Positions 1-6,324 of a DNA stretch of 12,421 nucleotides are shown here, one piece after another (within the stretch, counting starts at the first letter, position 1; every line of letters starts with the position of its first letter). This DNA is from Nanobdellota archaeon. GTDB taxonomy: Bacteria > Patescibacteriota > Minisyncoccia > UBA6257 > GWB1-50-10. The position numbers were made by a program, and so were the translations under genes. The stretch lies in the NCBI GenBank assembly GCA_030695805.1, contig JAUYPG010000039.1, positions 1 through 12,421 on the forward strand, in the 5' to 3' direction. Below the pieces are notes generated by a model that ran no database searches, was not told where the DNA came from, and saw only the letters and a program-made list of their open reading frames with translations.

Positions 1-477
1 TCGCTCGCAGTGTTTCTTGGCTCAATCATTCCCGCTCTTGTGTATGGTTTTTTTGTTCTTGGGATTTTGCGCCTTAATCCTTCGCCAACTCCAGAGGCGG
101 TCGGCGGGCTTTTTCTTTCTCCTCTGCTTCTGCGGCTCCTCGGCGGGTTCGGACTCGTCGCTATCTGGACTTCGTATTTTGTGATCGGGCGGAACGTGCG
201 GGATAATTTGAAGTTTGATCTTAAAATTTCGCGGACCCTTGCGGTCATGATTCCGCTCTTTTTGCCTTTGGTCTTGTACGCTTTCGGGTTTCGGGGATTT
301 TTCGAGGTCGTATCTCTCGCGGGCGGGCTTTTTCTCGCGCTTGAGGGTATTTTTGTTCTTGCGATATGGCAGAGGGCGTTTCCGAAGAACGGCTGGCGAG
401 CTCTACTCCCGCTTCTTTATATCGTGTTTCTTTGCGCCTTGGGGTATCAGGTGTTTACTTTAGTCGCTAGAATCTAG
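1..477 (+). CDS. Aromatic amino acid permease-like protein, C-terminal part (5' truncated)
   Basis: The frame is open from the first base, so the gene starts upstream and only about 158 C-terminal residues are present. They are strongly hydrophobic and form roughly four membrane helices: near residues 4-22, 36-63, 80-98 and 103-124, with a last one at 132-155. The cytoplasmic-looking loop with GRNVRDNLKFDLKIS between helices, followed by a helix and the segment FFEVVSLAGGLFLALEGI, resembles the end of HAAAP-family (TyrP/Mtr-type) permeases, which import aromatic amino acids with protons. The family call rests on remembered similarity in the C-terminal half, so another amino-acid permease family is possible. 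The last codons and the TAG stop lie inside a heptamer repeat array, so the native C-terminus may have been replaced by repeat sequence. Confidence 0.6.
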   Translation, partial: SLAVFLGSIIPALVYGFFVLGILRLNPSPTPEAVGGLFLSPLLLRLLGGFGLVAIWTSYFVIGRNVRDNLKFDLKISRTLAVMIPLFLPLVLYAFGFRGFFEVVSLAGGLFLALEGIFVLAIWQRAFPKNGWRALLPLLYIVFLCALGYQVFTLVARI

Positions 478-494
478 AAAATAGAAAGTAGAAG
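467..494. repeat. Heptamer tandem array overlapping a stop codon
   Basis: Four consecutive 7-base units CTAGAAT, CTAGAAA, ATAGAAA and GTAGAAG share the consensus nTAGAAn. The TAG stop of the permease gene (475-477) lies in the second unit. The array resembles the short heptamer repeats that flank the 30-bp core elements in ileS, although its unit sequence is different. Confidence 0.6.
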
Positions 495-533
495 ACGACA
501 GGAGTCCCTTGTCTTCGCCGGTTGGCAGATGAG

Positions 534-560
534 GTCCCTCGTCGCTTTGCTTCTCGGGAT
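534..560. repeat. Hairpin module with CCCTCGTCG / CTCGGGA ends
   Basis: TCCC (535-538) pairs with GGGA (556-559), with an outer G-T pair. The outer strings CCCTCGTCG and CTCGGGA recur at 8222-8257, where the inside is replaced by another palindrome. There is no T-run after it, so a terminator role is not supported. Confidence 0.45.
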
Positions 561-563
561 GCT

Positions 564-598
564 CAATTTTCTTACCTCACTTCGTTCGGAGAAAATTG
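564..598. repeat. Inverted repeat, 9-bp arms
   Basis: CAATTTTCT (564-572) is perfectly complementary to AGAAAATTG (590-598). The 17-base loop reads CGAACGAAGTGAG on the minus strand, a loop type shared with the hairpins at 779-830 and 6261-6284. Confidence 0.6.
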
Positions 599-602
599 GC
601 AG

Positions 603-631
603 TTGCGGGACCTTTGTTTTTGGGGAATAAT
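603..631 (+). promoter_or_regulatory. Candidate sigma70 promoter for tRNA-Arg
   Basis: TTGCGG (603-608), a 17-base spacer and AATAAT (626-631) place transcription start near 638, about five bases before the mature tRNA 5' end at 643. The -10 box is not a perfect match. Confidence 0.4.
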
Positions 632-642
632 GTGGAATACTT

Positions 643-714
643 GCCCTCGTCGTTCAAAGGATAGGACGTGAGCTTCCGGAGCTTAAGATAGGGGTTCGAT
701 TCCTCTCGAGGGCG
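643..714 (+). tRNA. tRNA-Arg, anticodon CCG
   Basis: The 72-base gene folds as a full cloverleaf. The 7-bp acceptor stem is GCCCTCG with CGAGGGC. The D stem is GTTC/GGAC with an 8-base loop. The anticodon stem is TGAGC/GCTTA around loop TTCCGGA, giving anticodon CCG, which reads the arginine codon CGG. A 4-base variable region precedes the T stem AGGGG/CCTCT with loop TTCGATT. The discriminator is G714. The full CCA is not encoded (only CA follows), so CCA must be added by the nucleotidyltransferase. Positions 8-9 read TC rather than the usual TA. The 3' end is duplicated at 836-856. Confidence 0.93.
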
Positions 715-778
715 CAGTGAACGAAGTGAACAAGCCCGCGGAGCAAGTAAATTTATTTGCTTGCGATAGAGAATCGAA

Positions 779-830
779 GGGAATGCGATGTACATTACGA
801 AGCGGAGCGAGTTTAATGTACCGCATTCCC
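779..830. repeat. Long hairpin, 17-bp arms with a 2-base bulge
   Basis: GGGAATGCG plus GTACATTA (779-797, with bulge AT at 788-789) pairs with 814-830. The loop 798-813 contains CGAAGCGGAGCGAG, the same loop style as the hairpins at 564-598 and 6261-6284. A smaller imperfect hairpin of GCAAGTAAAT type lies just before it, near 743-764. Confidence 0.6.
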
Positions 831-835
831 AGGGA

Positions 836-856
836 CGATTCCTCTCGAGGGCGCAG
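836..856 (+). repeat. Direct repeat of the tRNA-Arg 3' end
   Basis: These 21 bases are identical to 697-717, which covers the end of the T loop, the 3' T stem, the 3' acceptor strand and three bases beyond. The offset is 139 bases. A tRNA 3' end plus a downstream copy is the arrangement left by tRNA-targeted integration, but the interval is too small to hold an integrase and contains only hairpins. Confidence 0.7.
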
Positions 857-894
857 AAAACAAACAACCGGAAACGATTTCGGTTGTTTGTTTT
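857..894 (+). terminator. Strong hairpin terminator after tRNA-Arg
   Basis: A 14-base arm 857-870 (ending ACAACCG) is perfectly complementary to 881-894. Three more pairs can form inside, leaving a 4-base loop ACGA. The 5' arm starts with an A-run and the 3' arm ends in TTTGTTTT, so it can work as an intrinsic terminator in either direction. It separates the tRNA from murB. Confidence 0.65.
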
Positions 895-931
895 GTCAAT
901 TTTGGGCGGTTGGGATACCATGAGGCGGAAC

Positions 932-1861
932 ATGAATGATCTGCGCATACAGGAGAATGTGTCTTTGGCACCGATGAGCACCTTCGGAATTGGGGGTGTG
1001 GCGCGGTATTTTTTTGAGGCGAAGAAATCAGAAGAATTAAAGGAGGCGGTTCAATGGGCGGTAAAGAATGATATTTCTTATAAAATTTTCGCGGGCGGGA
1101 GCAATGTAGTTTTTGCCGACGAAGGTTTTTTAGGTCTGGTTATAAGGCTGATTTTTAAGAAAATGAAAGTATCCGATTCGGAACGAGTGATTGAGGCGGA
1201 GGCGGGAGTTTGGCTTGCGGATTTAATTAAAAAAGCAATTTCAAAAGGGTGGGCGGGATTAGAGACGCTTTCGGGGATTCCCGGAACGGTTGGCGGAGCG
1301 GTTTTCGGAAATGCCGGAGCTTACGGTCAGTCTGTTTCAGGGATTGTGAAATCGGTGAATTTTTTTGATGTTGAAGGGGGAGAGGCGGGCATTTTATCCA
1401 ACGAAGAGTGCGGATTCAAATATCGGCACAGTATTTTTAAGGACAAAAATTTTTCAATACTTAGCGTTATTTTGCAATTTCAAGCCGGGGACAAGAAGGA
1501 TCTTAAGGCAAAATCCGAGGAGATAGTTAAGACGAGGGAAAAGAAGTATAAGCCGGGGCTGCGGTGTCCGGGGAGTTTTTTTAAGAATGTCTTGGTAAAG
1601 GACGTTTCAAAAAAGTCGCTTGCGTTGGTGGATAAGGCGAAAATTATTGACGGGAAGATTCCCGCGGGCTGGCTTTTGGAGCAAGTTGGTGCAAAGGGTC
1701 TTCGCGAAGGAGGGATTTATATCGCGGACTTCCACGGGAATTTGTTCGTGAACGATGGCACCGGAACGGCGCGGGACGTGAAAGCACTCGCGCGGATTTT
1801 GAAGAAGAAGGTTTTTGATAAGTTTGGAATACAACTTGAAGAGGAAGTTAGATATTTTTAG
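932..1861 (+). CDS. murB: UDP-N-acetylenolpyruvoylglucosamine reductase
   Basis: MurB is a cytoplasmic FAD enzyme that reduces the enolpyruvyl group of UDP-GlcNAc-enolpyruvate with NADPH to give UDP-MurNAc, the second committed step of peptidoglycan synthesis. The 309-residue product has the family landmarks in order: TFGIGG near 17-22; the FAD-binding AGGSN at 54-58; GIPGTVGGAVFGNAGAYG at 115-132; YRHS at 164-167; PGSFFKN at 213-219 with Ser215 as the expected proton donor; HGN at 268-270; and a terminal EEEVR holding the conserved Glu. The start at 932 is chosen because GAGG (922-925) sits six bases before it and the N-terminus then matches the family. ATG 920 is the alternative. An in-frame opening back to 788 crosses hairpins and the terminator and is not believed. 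It stands alone, with no other cell-wall gene beside it. Confidence 0.95.
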   Translation: MNDLRIQENVSLAPMSTFGIGGVARYFFEAKKSEELKEAVQWAVKNDISYKIFAGGSNVVFADEGFLGLVIRLIFKKMKVSDSERVIEAEAGVWLADLIKKAISKGWAGLETLSGIPGTVGGAVFGNAGAYGQSVSGIVKSVNFFDVEGGEAGILSNEECGFKYRHSIFKDKNFSILSVILQFQAGDKKDLKAKSEEIVKTREKKYKPGLRCPGSFFKNVLVKDVSKKSLALVDKAKIIDGKIPAGWLLEQVGAKGLREGGIYIADFHGNLFVNDGTGTARDVKALARILKKKVFDKFGIQLEEEVRYF

Positions 1862-1983
1862 AAATTTGACGTTTAGTTAGTTTTGTGCTTTCTTGTTTTT
1901 AGCGTTGAAATCTAAATTCACCTGGGGTCTCTTGCTAATGAGGGCGAGGGATGAGAGGTGAATGTTTTATGGGAGGCCGTGTG

Positions 1984-2445
1984 ATGGCCAAGAGAGACGT
2001 TTCGGCGATCCGCACGCACCTCGTCGAGGGTGAAATCTTCGCTCTCACGATTGACTTGGGTGCCCCCGAGAGCGACCCCATCGCGATGGTCCTCAAGGAC
2101 GGATACGACCCCGAGAGATGGAAGTTCACGGGCGTGAAGCTTGTGGGCGTCCACACTCGCCGCTTCCGCCTCGTCTCCGTGGGTTATTGCCGTGATTTGG
2201 ACGAAGTGCGGCAAAAGCTCGCGGAGCACGGCACTCCGGCAGAGGGGCAGTGGCGGGAGGCATTCAGAAAGGCCTACCCGACTCCTGATAAGAATGGTCC
2301 GATCGGTTTCGCCGACTCTTCCTGGGTGGACCCGGGCGGCTATGCGGTCTTCCCGTATGTCTGGACGCGTGGCGGGTCCGGCTTCCGCTGGACTCTCCTC
2401 GGTTTCGACGGCCTCTGGCGTTGGGTCGTTGCCGTCAGCGAGTAG
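1984..2445 (+). CDS. Hypothetical protein with outlier codon usage
   Basis: The 153-residue product is not recognised and has no signal peptide or membrane helix. Its C-terminal half is rich in Gly, Trp and aromatics, with GFADSSWVDPGGYAVFPYV near residues 113-131 and ending GLWRWVVAVSE. ATG 1984 is chosen because GGGAGG (1971-1976) lies seven bases upstream. ATG 1951 and ATG 1969 are in frame but less well placed. Third codon positions are strongly C/G (ATC, TTC, GAC, CTC, ACG), unlike murB and ileS, which favour T and A. This suggests horizontal transfer or a distinct expression class. It has its own terminator and forms no operon with neighbours. The coding call is solid from composition and the ribosome site; the function is unknown. 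Confidence 0.75.
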   Translation: MAKRDVSAIRTHLVEGEIFALTIDLGAPESDPIAMVLKDGYDPERWKFTGVKLVGVHTRRFRLVSVGYCRDLDEVRQKLAEHGTPAEGQWREAFRKAYPTPDKNGPIGFADSSWVDPGGYAVFPYVWTRGGSGFRWTLLGFDGLWRWVVAVSE

Positions 2446-2478
2446 CTACTGACCCTCGGCGGTCAGCGCCCCACCCTT

Positions 2479-2531
2479 GTCCCTTGGACTCTTTGGCTTC
2501 AAGCCACGAGTTCGAGGGACTTACTTTTTTT
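2479..2531 (+). terminator. Intrinsic terminator of the 1984-2445 gene
   Basis: A 42-base stem-loop runs from G2479 to C2520. All 13 outer pairs form (2479-2491 with 2508-2520, two of them G-T) and an inner stem TGGCT/AGCCA closes a small loop. TTACTTTTTTT follows directly. A short perfect hairpin CTGACC/GGTCAG (2449-2454 with 2461-2466) lies just before it. Confidence 0.85.
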
Positions 2532-2588
2532 GTATGACCATGATGAGATTTTTTCATTGTGCGCGGGCGAGGAGTGTACGGAGAATGG

Positions 2589-2597
2589 TGGTATAAT
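2589..2597 (+). promoter_or_regulatory. Extended -10 promoter, leaderless-type
   Basis: TGGTATAAT is a perfect extended -10 (TG at 2589-2590, TATAAT 2592-2597). No -35 match is seen at 17 bp. Transcription should start within a base or two of ATG 2606, leaving almost no 5' leader. Confidence 0.6.
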
Positions 2598-2605
2598 GAT
2601 AGGTA

Positions 2606-2944
2606 ATGGTATTTGTATATTTGGTTCATCGGGTTGTGTATCGAGTTGCCGAGTTTTTTCAACACTGGTATGTCGGGGGATTTCGGACGTGGTGGAATTT
2701 CGTGGCGCATTCGGTTGCTTGGTTCGATCGTTCTTTCGGGTGGCGGGTTACGGTCAAACATCTATTTCAGCCCCTTTATAAGGACTTTTCGGCTCTGGGA
2801 TATATTTTGGGAGTGCCATATCGCGTCGCGCGGTTTTTTGTCGGCCTTGTTTTTTATGTTGTCTTTCTTTTTTTCGCGGCCTCCATATTTCTTCTCTGGC
2901 TTTGTGTTCCGCCGTATCTTTTAGTGCGAATCATTTTTGGATAA
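2606..2944 (+). CDS. Small membrane protein of unknown function
   Basis: The 112-residue product is rich in aromatic residues (many Phe, Trp, Tyr). It has a hydrophobic helix near residues 78-100 (FFVGLVFYVVFLFFAASIFL) and a possible amphipathic region before it. No family is recognised. It starts at ATG 2606, eight bases after a perfect TATAAT, with no Shine-Dalgarno site. It lies 43 bases upstream of the membrane-anchored Clp ATPase in the same direction, and would overlap it by eight bases if that gene began at TTG 2937. A shared transcript and a role as membrane partner of the ATPase are inferences from position only. Two overlapping open frames in this stretch are rejected because they lack a matching promoter and start. 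Confidence 0.6.
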   Translation: MVFVYLVHRVVYRVAEFFQHWYVGGFRTWWNFVAHSVAWFDRSFGWRVTVKHLFQPLYKDFSALGYILGVPYRVARFFVGLVFYVVFLFFAASIFLLWLCVPPYLLVRIIFG

Positions 2945-2959
2945 GCGACACAAATATAT

Positions 2960-2984
2960 GCGAATACATGCGAATGACGCGAAT
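2960..2984 (+). repeat. GCGAAT periodic repeat, array 1
   Basis: GCGAAT occurs at 2960, 2970 and 2979, separated by acat and gac. The same last spacer (gac) and step pattern are seen at 7494-7529. The array ends three bases before ATG 2988, which argues against a coding start farther upstream. Confidence 0.6.
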
Positions 2985-2987
2985 ATA

Positions 2988-5501
2988 ATGGAAAGGTTGT
3001 ATTTTCGGGATACGCGATTCGGACTCTCATCTCCGGAAGAGTTTTTGGTCCGTCTTTTTTCCTATGTTTTTTATTCGGTTTTGTCCGTCCTTGCCGTATT
3101 TTCGATTCTTTCCGGTATCCCTCGTTTGTTTTTTCTCGGCATTTTTTTCGCGCTTTTTTTGGGAGATCGCTTTCTTCATATTTGGAGAGGAGAGGATTCG
3201 ATTTTACGCGCGCTTCATCGGAAAGACGGGGCCTCCTTGAACGTGGCTCGGTTTTTGTCTCCAGCGTCGCTTCGCGCGGTTTCCTCGGCTTTTCGGTACG
3301 CGAAGGCCACTGGTCAGGATTTCACTTTTGCTCTTTTTTCAGAACTTTCGGGACGCAAGGATGTGCGCCGAGCGTTTTACCGTCTCGGCGTTTCCCGCGA
3401 AGAGTTTCTTGCCGAAATTTCCGCGCATTCTTCGGAGACGTCCGGGGATCGGAACGCTCTCGGCGACGCTGGTTTTCTTGAGGGCGTTCGCGTCGCGGTC
3501 TCTTCCGCTTTTGTTATCGCGGCGGACGCTCGCGAAGATTACATTCAGCCCTTGTTTCTTTTCGCCGGAATTTTTTCCTCTTCTTCGGCTGTTTTTGAGA
3601 GGACTTTGCGGAAATTCCGGCTTTCGGTTTCGGATGTGCATGACGCCGTTTTTATGGAGCGTCGTGCGCGCGAATCCTCGGGAATTTCCCGATCTTTTTC
3701 TCTTTTAGGAGGATATGCCGGAGCGCATCCGCGCATGAGGCGGAGTCCTTCGGTGAATCGCGCCCTTACCTCGCGGCCCACTCCCACGCTTGACCAGTTT
3801 AGCGAGGACGTTACGGCTTTGGTTCGCGCCCGAGGTGGCGGGCTCCTTGTGGGGCATGAAAAGGAGTACGCGCAGTTACTTGACGCCTTAACCCGGCCGG
3901 GCAAGCCAAATGCGATTTTAGTCGGCGAGCCCGGGGTGGGGAAGACCGCGCTCTTGCATCACCTTGCTTACCGTATGACGCGGGACGAGGTGCCGCCCTT
4001 CCTTTTTGACCGCAGAATTTTGTCTTTAAGCATTTCGCGGATACTCGCGGATGCTTCACCGGAGGAACTCGCGGGTCGGCTTACCAAAATCTCTGACGAG
4101 ATCATGATCGCCGGGAACGTGCTGGTTTTTGTGCCCGATATTCATGAACTCTTTAAGCCGTTCGGTAAGGGAGGGGTTTCCGCCATTGATGTTTTACTGC
4201 CTATCGTGCGGAGTGGCTCCATTCCTCTTCTTGGCGATACGTATCCGCGTGAATTCAAAGCGCTTGTTGAGCCGCGATCCGATTTTGTGGAGCAGTTTGA
4301 AATCATCCGGGTCGAGGAGATGAGCGCCGCGGAGGCCATACGATTTTTGACGTATGCCGCGCTTCCGCTTGAAAAGCAATTCGGGGTTTTTGTGACAATC
4401 CCCGCGATCCGGCGGATCGTCGAGATCGCGGACCGGCACATCGTTTCCAAACCCCTTCCTACTTCCGCTCTCGATCTTTTGAAGGAGGCCCTTGCCCGCG
4501 CGTCCCGGGAGAAGGCGCAGATTTTATCGCCGGAGGCCGCCACTCGGGTGGCAGAGGAAGAGGTCGGTTTGCCTTTGGGAATAGCAGGGGAAGCGGAGGC
4601 GGAGAAGCTTCTTCATCTCGAAGACACGATTCATAAACGGCTCGTGAACCAGAGCGAGGCGGTGTCCGCGGTTTCGCGTGCTCTCCGCGAGTATCGGTCG
4701 GGGCTGTCGCGCACGGGGGGCCCCATCGCGGTATTTCTTTTTGTGGGGCCGACAGGCGTCGGAAAGACCGAGCTTTCCAAGATTCTTGCGGAGGCGCAGT
4801 TCGGATCGCGGGATGCCATGCGGCGATTTGATATGTCCGAGTACCAGGATAGGCAGAGTATTTTTCGATTGATTGGGACGCCGGACGGCGCGACTACCGG
4901 CGGTCTTACGGATACGATCCGCGAGCATCCATATAGTTTGATTCTCCTCGACGAATTTGAGAAGGCGCATCCGGATGTTTTAAATCTTTTTCTTCAGGTA
5001 TTTGATGATGGACGGCTTACGGATAGTTTGGGGCGGACCGTGCAGTTTGAGAACACGATCGTGATTGCGACCTCGAACGCGCATTCGGACTTCGTGAAGA
5101 CGGAGATTGAGAAGGGGAGGAGCGCGGGAGAAATCGCGGACGCATTGAAGGGCAAACTTACCACATATTTTAAGCCGGAACTTTTGAATCGGTTTTCGGA
5201 CATTATTGTGTTTCGCGATTTGAATCAGCAAGAGATTTTTCAGATCGCGCAGATTCTTCTTCGGGAGCTCACGGACCAGGTTCGGTCTTCAAACGGCATT
5301 GACTTGAAGTGCGAGGAGAGCGCGATCCGTGAGATTGCTCGGCGCGGGTACAGTAATGTGTTCGGCGCGCGGCCTCTCCGAAAGGTCATCTCGGAAGAGG
5401 CGCGCGGACGGCTCGCGGAGATGATTTTGCGAGGAGAGGTTTCGGCCGGGGACTCTGTTATTTTTTCTTTTGATGGCAAGGAGTTTGTTTTTGGAAAGTA
5501 A
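2988..5501 (+). CDS. Membrane-anchored Clp-type double AAA+ ATPase with degenerate D1 and pore loops
   Basis: The 837-residue product has the ClpA/ClpC plan plus an N-terminal membrane anchor. Two hydrophobic helices lie at about 20-42 and 44-60. Two Clp_N-like repeats follow at about 89-225 (LSPASLRAVSSAFRYAKATG, then a second copy). D1 has an intact Walker A GEPGVGKT (313-320), but the Walker B position reads VFVPDIHE (380-387) where the family has FIDEIH. Its arginine-finger region reads SDFVEQF (431-437) where ClpB has ALERRF. D2 is catalytically intact: GPTGVGKT (587-594), LLDEFEKAH with D655/E656, sensor 1 N697, finger R735 in LLNRF, and sensor 2 GARPLRK (793-799). The D2 pore loop GYVG is replaced by GATTGG (634-639) and is shorter. 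No long ClpB middle coiled coil is present and no ClpP gene is in view. The start is uncertain: ATG 2988 is preferred, with TTG 2937 and ATG 2958 possible. A role in membrane-linked protein remodelling is inferred. Confidence 0.9.
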   Translation: MERLYFRDTRFGLSSPEEFLVRLFSYVFYSVLSVLAVFSILSGIPRLFFLGIFFALFLGDRFLHIWRGEDSILRALHRKDGASLNVARFLSPASLRAVSSAFRYAKATGQDFTFALFSELSGRKDVRRAFYRLGVSREEFLAEISAHSSETSGDRNALGDAGFLEGVRVAVSSAFVIAADAREDYIQPLFLFAGIFSSSSAVFERTLRKFRLSVSDVHDAVFMERRARESSGISRSFSLLGGYAGAHPRMRRSPSVNRALTSRPTPTLDQFSEDVTALVRARGGGLLVGHEKEYAQLLDALTRPGKPNAILVGEPGVGKTALLHHLAYRMTRDEVPPFLFDRRILSLSISRILADASPEELAGRLTKISDEIMIAGNVLVFVPDIHELFKPFGKGGVSAIDVLLPIVRSGSIPLLGDTYPREFKALVEPRSDFVEQFEIIRVEEMSAAEAIRFLTYAALPLEKQFGVFVTIPAIRRIVEIADRHIVSKPLPTSALDLLKEALARASREKAQILSPEAATRVAEEEVGLPLGIAGEAEAEKLLHLEDTIHKRLVNQSEAVSAVSRALREYRSGLSRTGGPIAVFLFVGPTGVGKTELSKILAEAQFGSRDAMRRFDMSEYQDRQSIFRLIGTPDGATTGGLTDTIREHPYSLILLDEFEKAHPDVLNLFLQVFDDGRLTDSLGRTVQFENTIVIATSNAHSDFVKTEIEKGRSAGEIADALKGKLTTYFKPELLNRFSDIIVFRDLNQQEIFQIAQILLRELTDQVRSSNGIDLKCEESAIREIARRGYSNVFGARPLRKVISEEARGRLAEMILRGEVSAGDSVIFSFDGKEFVFGK

Positions 5502-5508
5502 TAAATAG

Positions 5509-5514
5509 TATAAT
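5509..5514 (+). promoter_or_regulatory. -10 box of the Nudix gene, leaderless-type
   Basis: A perfect TATAAT ends eight bases before ATG 5523. The upstream region is A/T-rich, without a clear -35. The geometry is the same as at 2592-2597. Confidence 0.5.
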
Positions 5515-5522
5515 AGGGCGTT

Positions 5523-6083
5523 ATGAGTCAGGAAATTTCCGCAGGAATTATTATTTACCGGAAAACGCCCGAGGGGCCGAAGTTTCTGCTTCTTTATCAC
5601 GGGGGCGGGTACTGGAATTTCCCGAAGGGGAAGCTTGAGGAGGGGGAGAGGAGTTTCCGTGCCGCGGTCCGCGAAGCGCAGGAAGAGACCGGGATTTTGT
5701 ATAAAGACCTGCGATTTAACAAGGACTATTTTAAGGCGCAAGATCGGTTTGTGTTTCAGAGGGACGGCGACAAGATATCAAAGCATGTGTCGTTTTATCT
5801 CGCGGAGACCCGTAATCCGCAGGTGCGCCTTTCTTCGGAACATGAGGGATACGGGTGGTTTCTGTATGATCGCGCGTTTCAGACCATAAAACATAAGAAC
5901 TTGCGGGAGATTTTGAAGCTCGCGTATGACACCATCATTCGACAAGCTCATGACAAGTTTCAAGGAAAAAGTGTTAAGGGCAGTAGCGCGCATTCCGCGA
6001 GGCCGCGTCGCAACGTACGCGGAACTCGCCCTGGCCATCGGGCACCCCAGGTCGGCGCGGGCAGTGGGAAACGCGCTGAATAA
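5523..6083 (+). CDS. Nudix hydrolase (Ap4A hydrolase-like)
   Basis: Nudix enzymes cleave nucleoside diphosphates linked to another moiety using Mg2+. The signature G-x5-E-x7-REUXEEXGU is complete at residues 36-58 (G36, E42, R50, E51, E54, E55, G57). The preceding SAGIIIYR and YWNFPKGKLEEGE are typical of the asymmetric diadenosine-tetraphosphatase and RppH-like branch, so substrates could be Ap4A or capped RNA 5' ends. The domain ends near residue 146. The remaining ~40 residues are Arg/Gly/Ser-rich and are the out-of-frame reading of the MGMT gene, with 134 bases of overlap, so they probably reflect a lost stop codon. Translation starts at ATG 5523, eight bases after TATAAT, with no Shine-Dalgarno site. 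Confidence 0.9.
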   Translation: MSQEISAGIIIYRKTPEGPKFLLLYHGGGYWNFPKGKLEEGERSFRAAVREAQEETGILYKDLRFNKDYFKAQDRFVFQRDGDKISKHVSFYLAETRNPQVRLSSEHEGYGWFLYDRAFQTIKHKNLREILKLAYDTIIRQAHDKFQGKSVKGSSAHSARPRRNVRGTRPGHRAPQVGAGSGKRAE

Positions 6084-6258
6084 AAATCCTCACGCTCCTG
6101 TCGTGCCGTGCCACCGGGTTGTGGCAACTGACGGGACTTTGCGCGGATACGCGGGAGGGCTTCAAAAGAAGGCGCGCATGCTTCGAGGTGAGGGGGTTCT
6201 TATTAAAAACGGGAGGGTGGATTTGGGGATGTACGGATATTCGATAGAAATTCGGTAG
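5950..6258 (+). CDS. MGMT/Ogt-type DNA-binding domain protein with PCHRV active site
   Basis: The 102-residue product corresponds to the C-terminal domain of O6-alkylguanine-DNA alkyltransferases, without the N-terminal domain. The order is IPRGRVATYAELA (15-27), the helix-turn-helix with SARAVGNAL (35-43, Arg37 matching the base-flipping arginine), PCHRVV with Cys54 as alkyl acceptor (53-58), and DGTLRGYAGGLQKKARML (61-78). The single-domain form resembles the alkyltransferase-like (Atl/YbaZ) proteins, but those usually have Trp or Ala in place of the cysteine; here Cys is kept, so repair activity is possible. The start at ATG 5950 gives MTSFKEKV, which matches family N-termini. ATG 5926 is an in-frame alternative. 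It overlaps the Nudix gene in the +1 frame, suggesting translational coupling. Confidence 0.85.
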   Translation: MTSFKEKVLRAVARIPRGRVATYAELALAIGHPRSARAVGNALNKNPHAPVVPCHRVVATDGTLRGYAGGLQKKARMLRGEGVLIKNGRVDLGMYGYSIEIR

Positions 6259-6260
6259 AA

Positions 6261-6284
6261 ATTTGCTCGCTTCGCTCGCGAAAT
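6261..6284. repeat. Hairpin with GCGAAGCGAG-type loop
   Basis: ATTTGC (6261-6266) pairs with GCGAAAT (6278-6284) with one bulged base. The loop contains CGAGCGAAGCGA on the minus strand, the same loop style as 564-598 and 779-830. It lies between the MGMT gene and the toxin-antitoxin promoter. Confidence 0.45.
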
Positions 6285-6288
6285 GTAG

Positions 6289-6316
6289 TTGACGGAGTGT
6301 TGCTATGGTATATACT
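6289..6316 (+). promoter_or_regulatory. Sigma70 promoter of the toxin-antitoxin operon
   Basis: TTGACG (6289-6294), a 16-base spacer and TATACT (6311-6316) form a near-consensus promoter. ATG 6325 follows eight bases later, so the mRNA would start at or beside the start codon. This argues against the open frame beginning with TTG 6289, which would start inside the -35 box. Confidence 0.75.
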
Positions 6317-6324
6317 ATGTGTAT

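Noticed and set aside
788..931. 44-48 codon N-terminal extension of MurB
   Set aside because: It runs through the long hairpin, the tRNA-end repeat and the terminator, and MurB proteins do not have it.
577..981. 134-codon minus-strand frame over the tRNA region
   Set aside because: It is antisense to a clear tRNA and to hairpins, with no recognisable protein features.
2530..2924. Two other plus-strand frames overlapping the small membrane protein
   Set aside because: They are shorter or less membrane-like and lack the promoter-to-start spacing seen for ATG 2606.
6289..6324. Upstream TTG start of the antitoxin
   Set aside because: The TTG is the -35 box of a good promoter, and the added residues do not fit the RelB/DinJ N-terminus.
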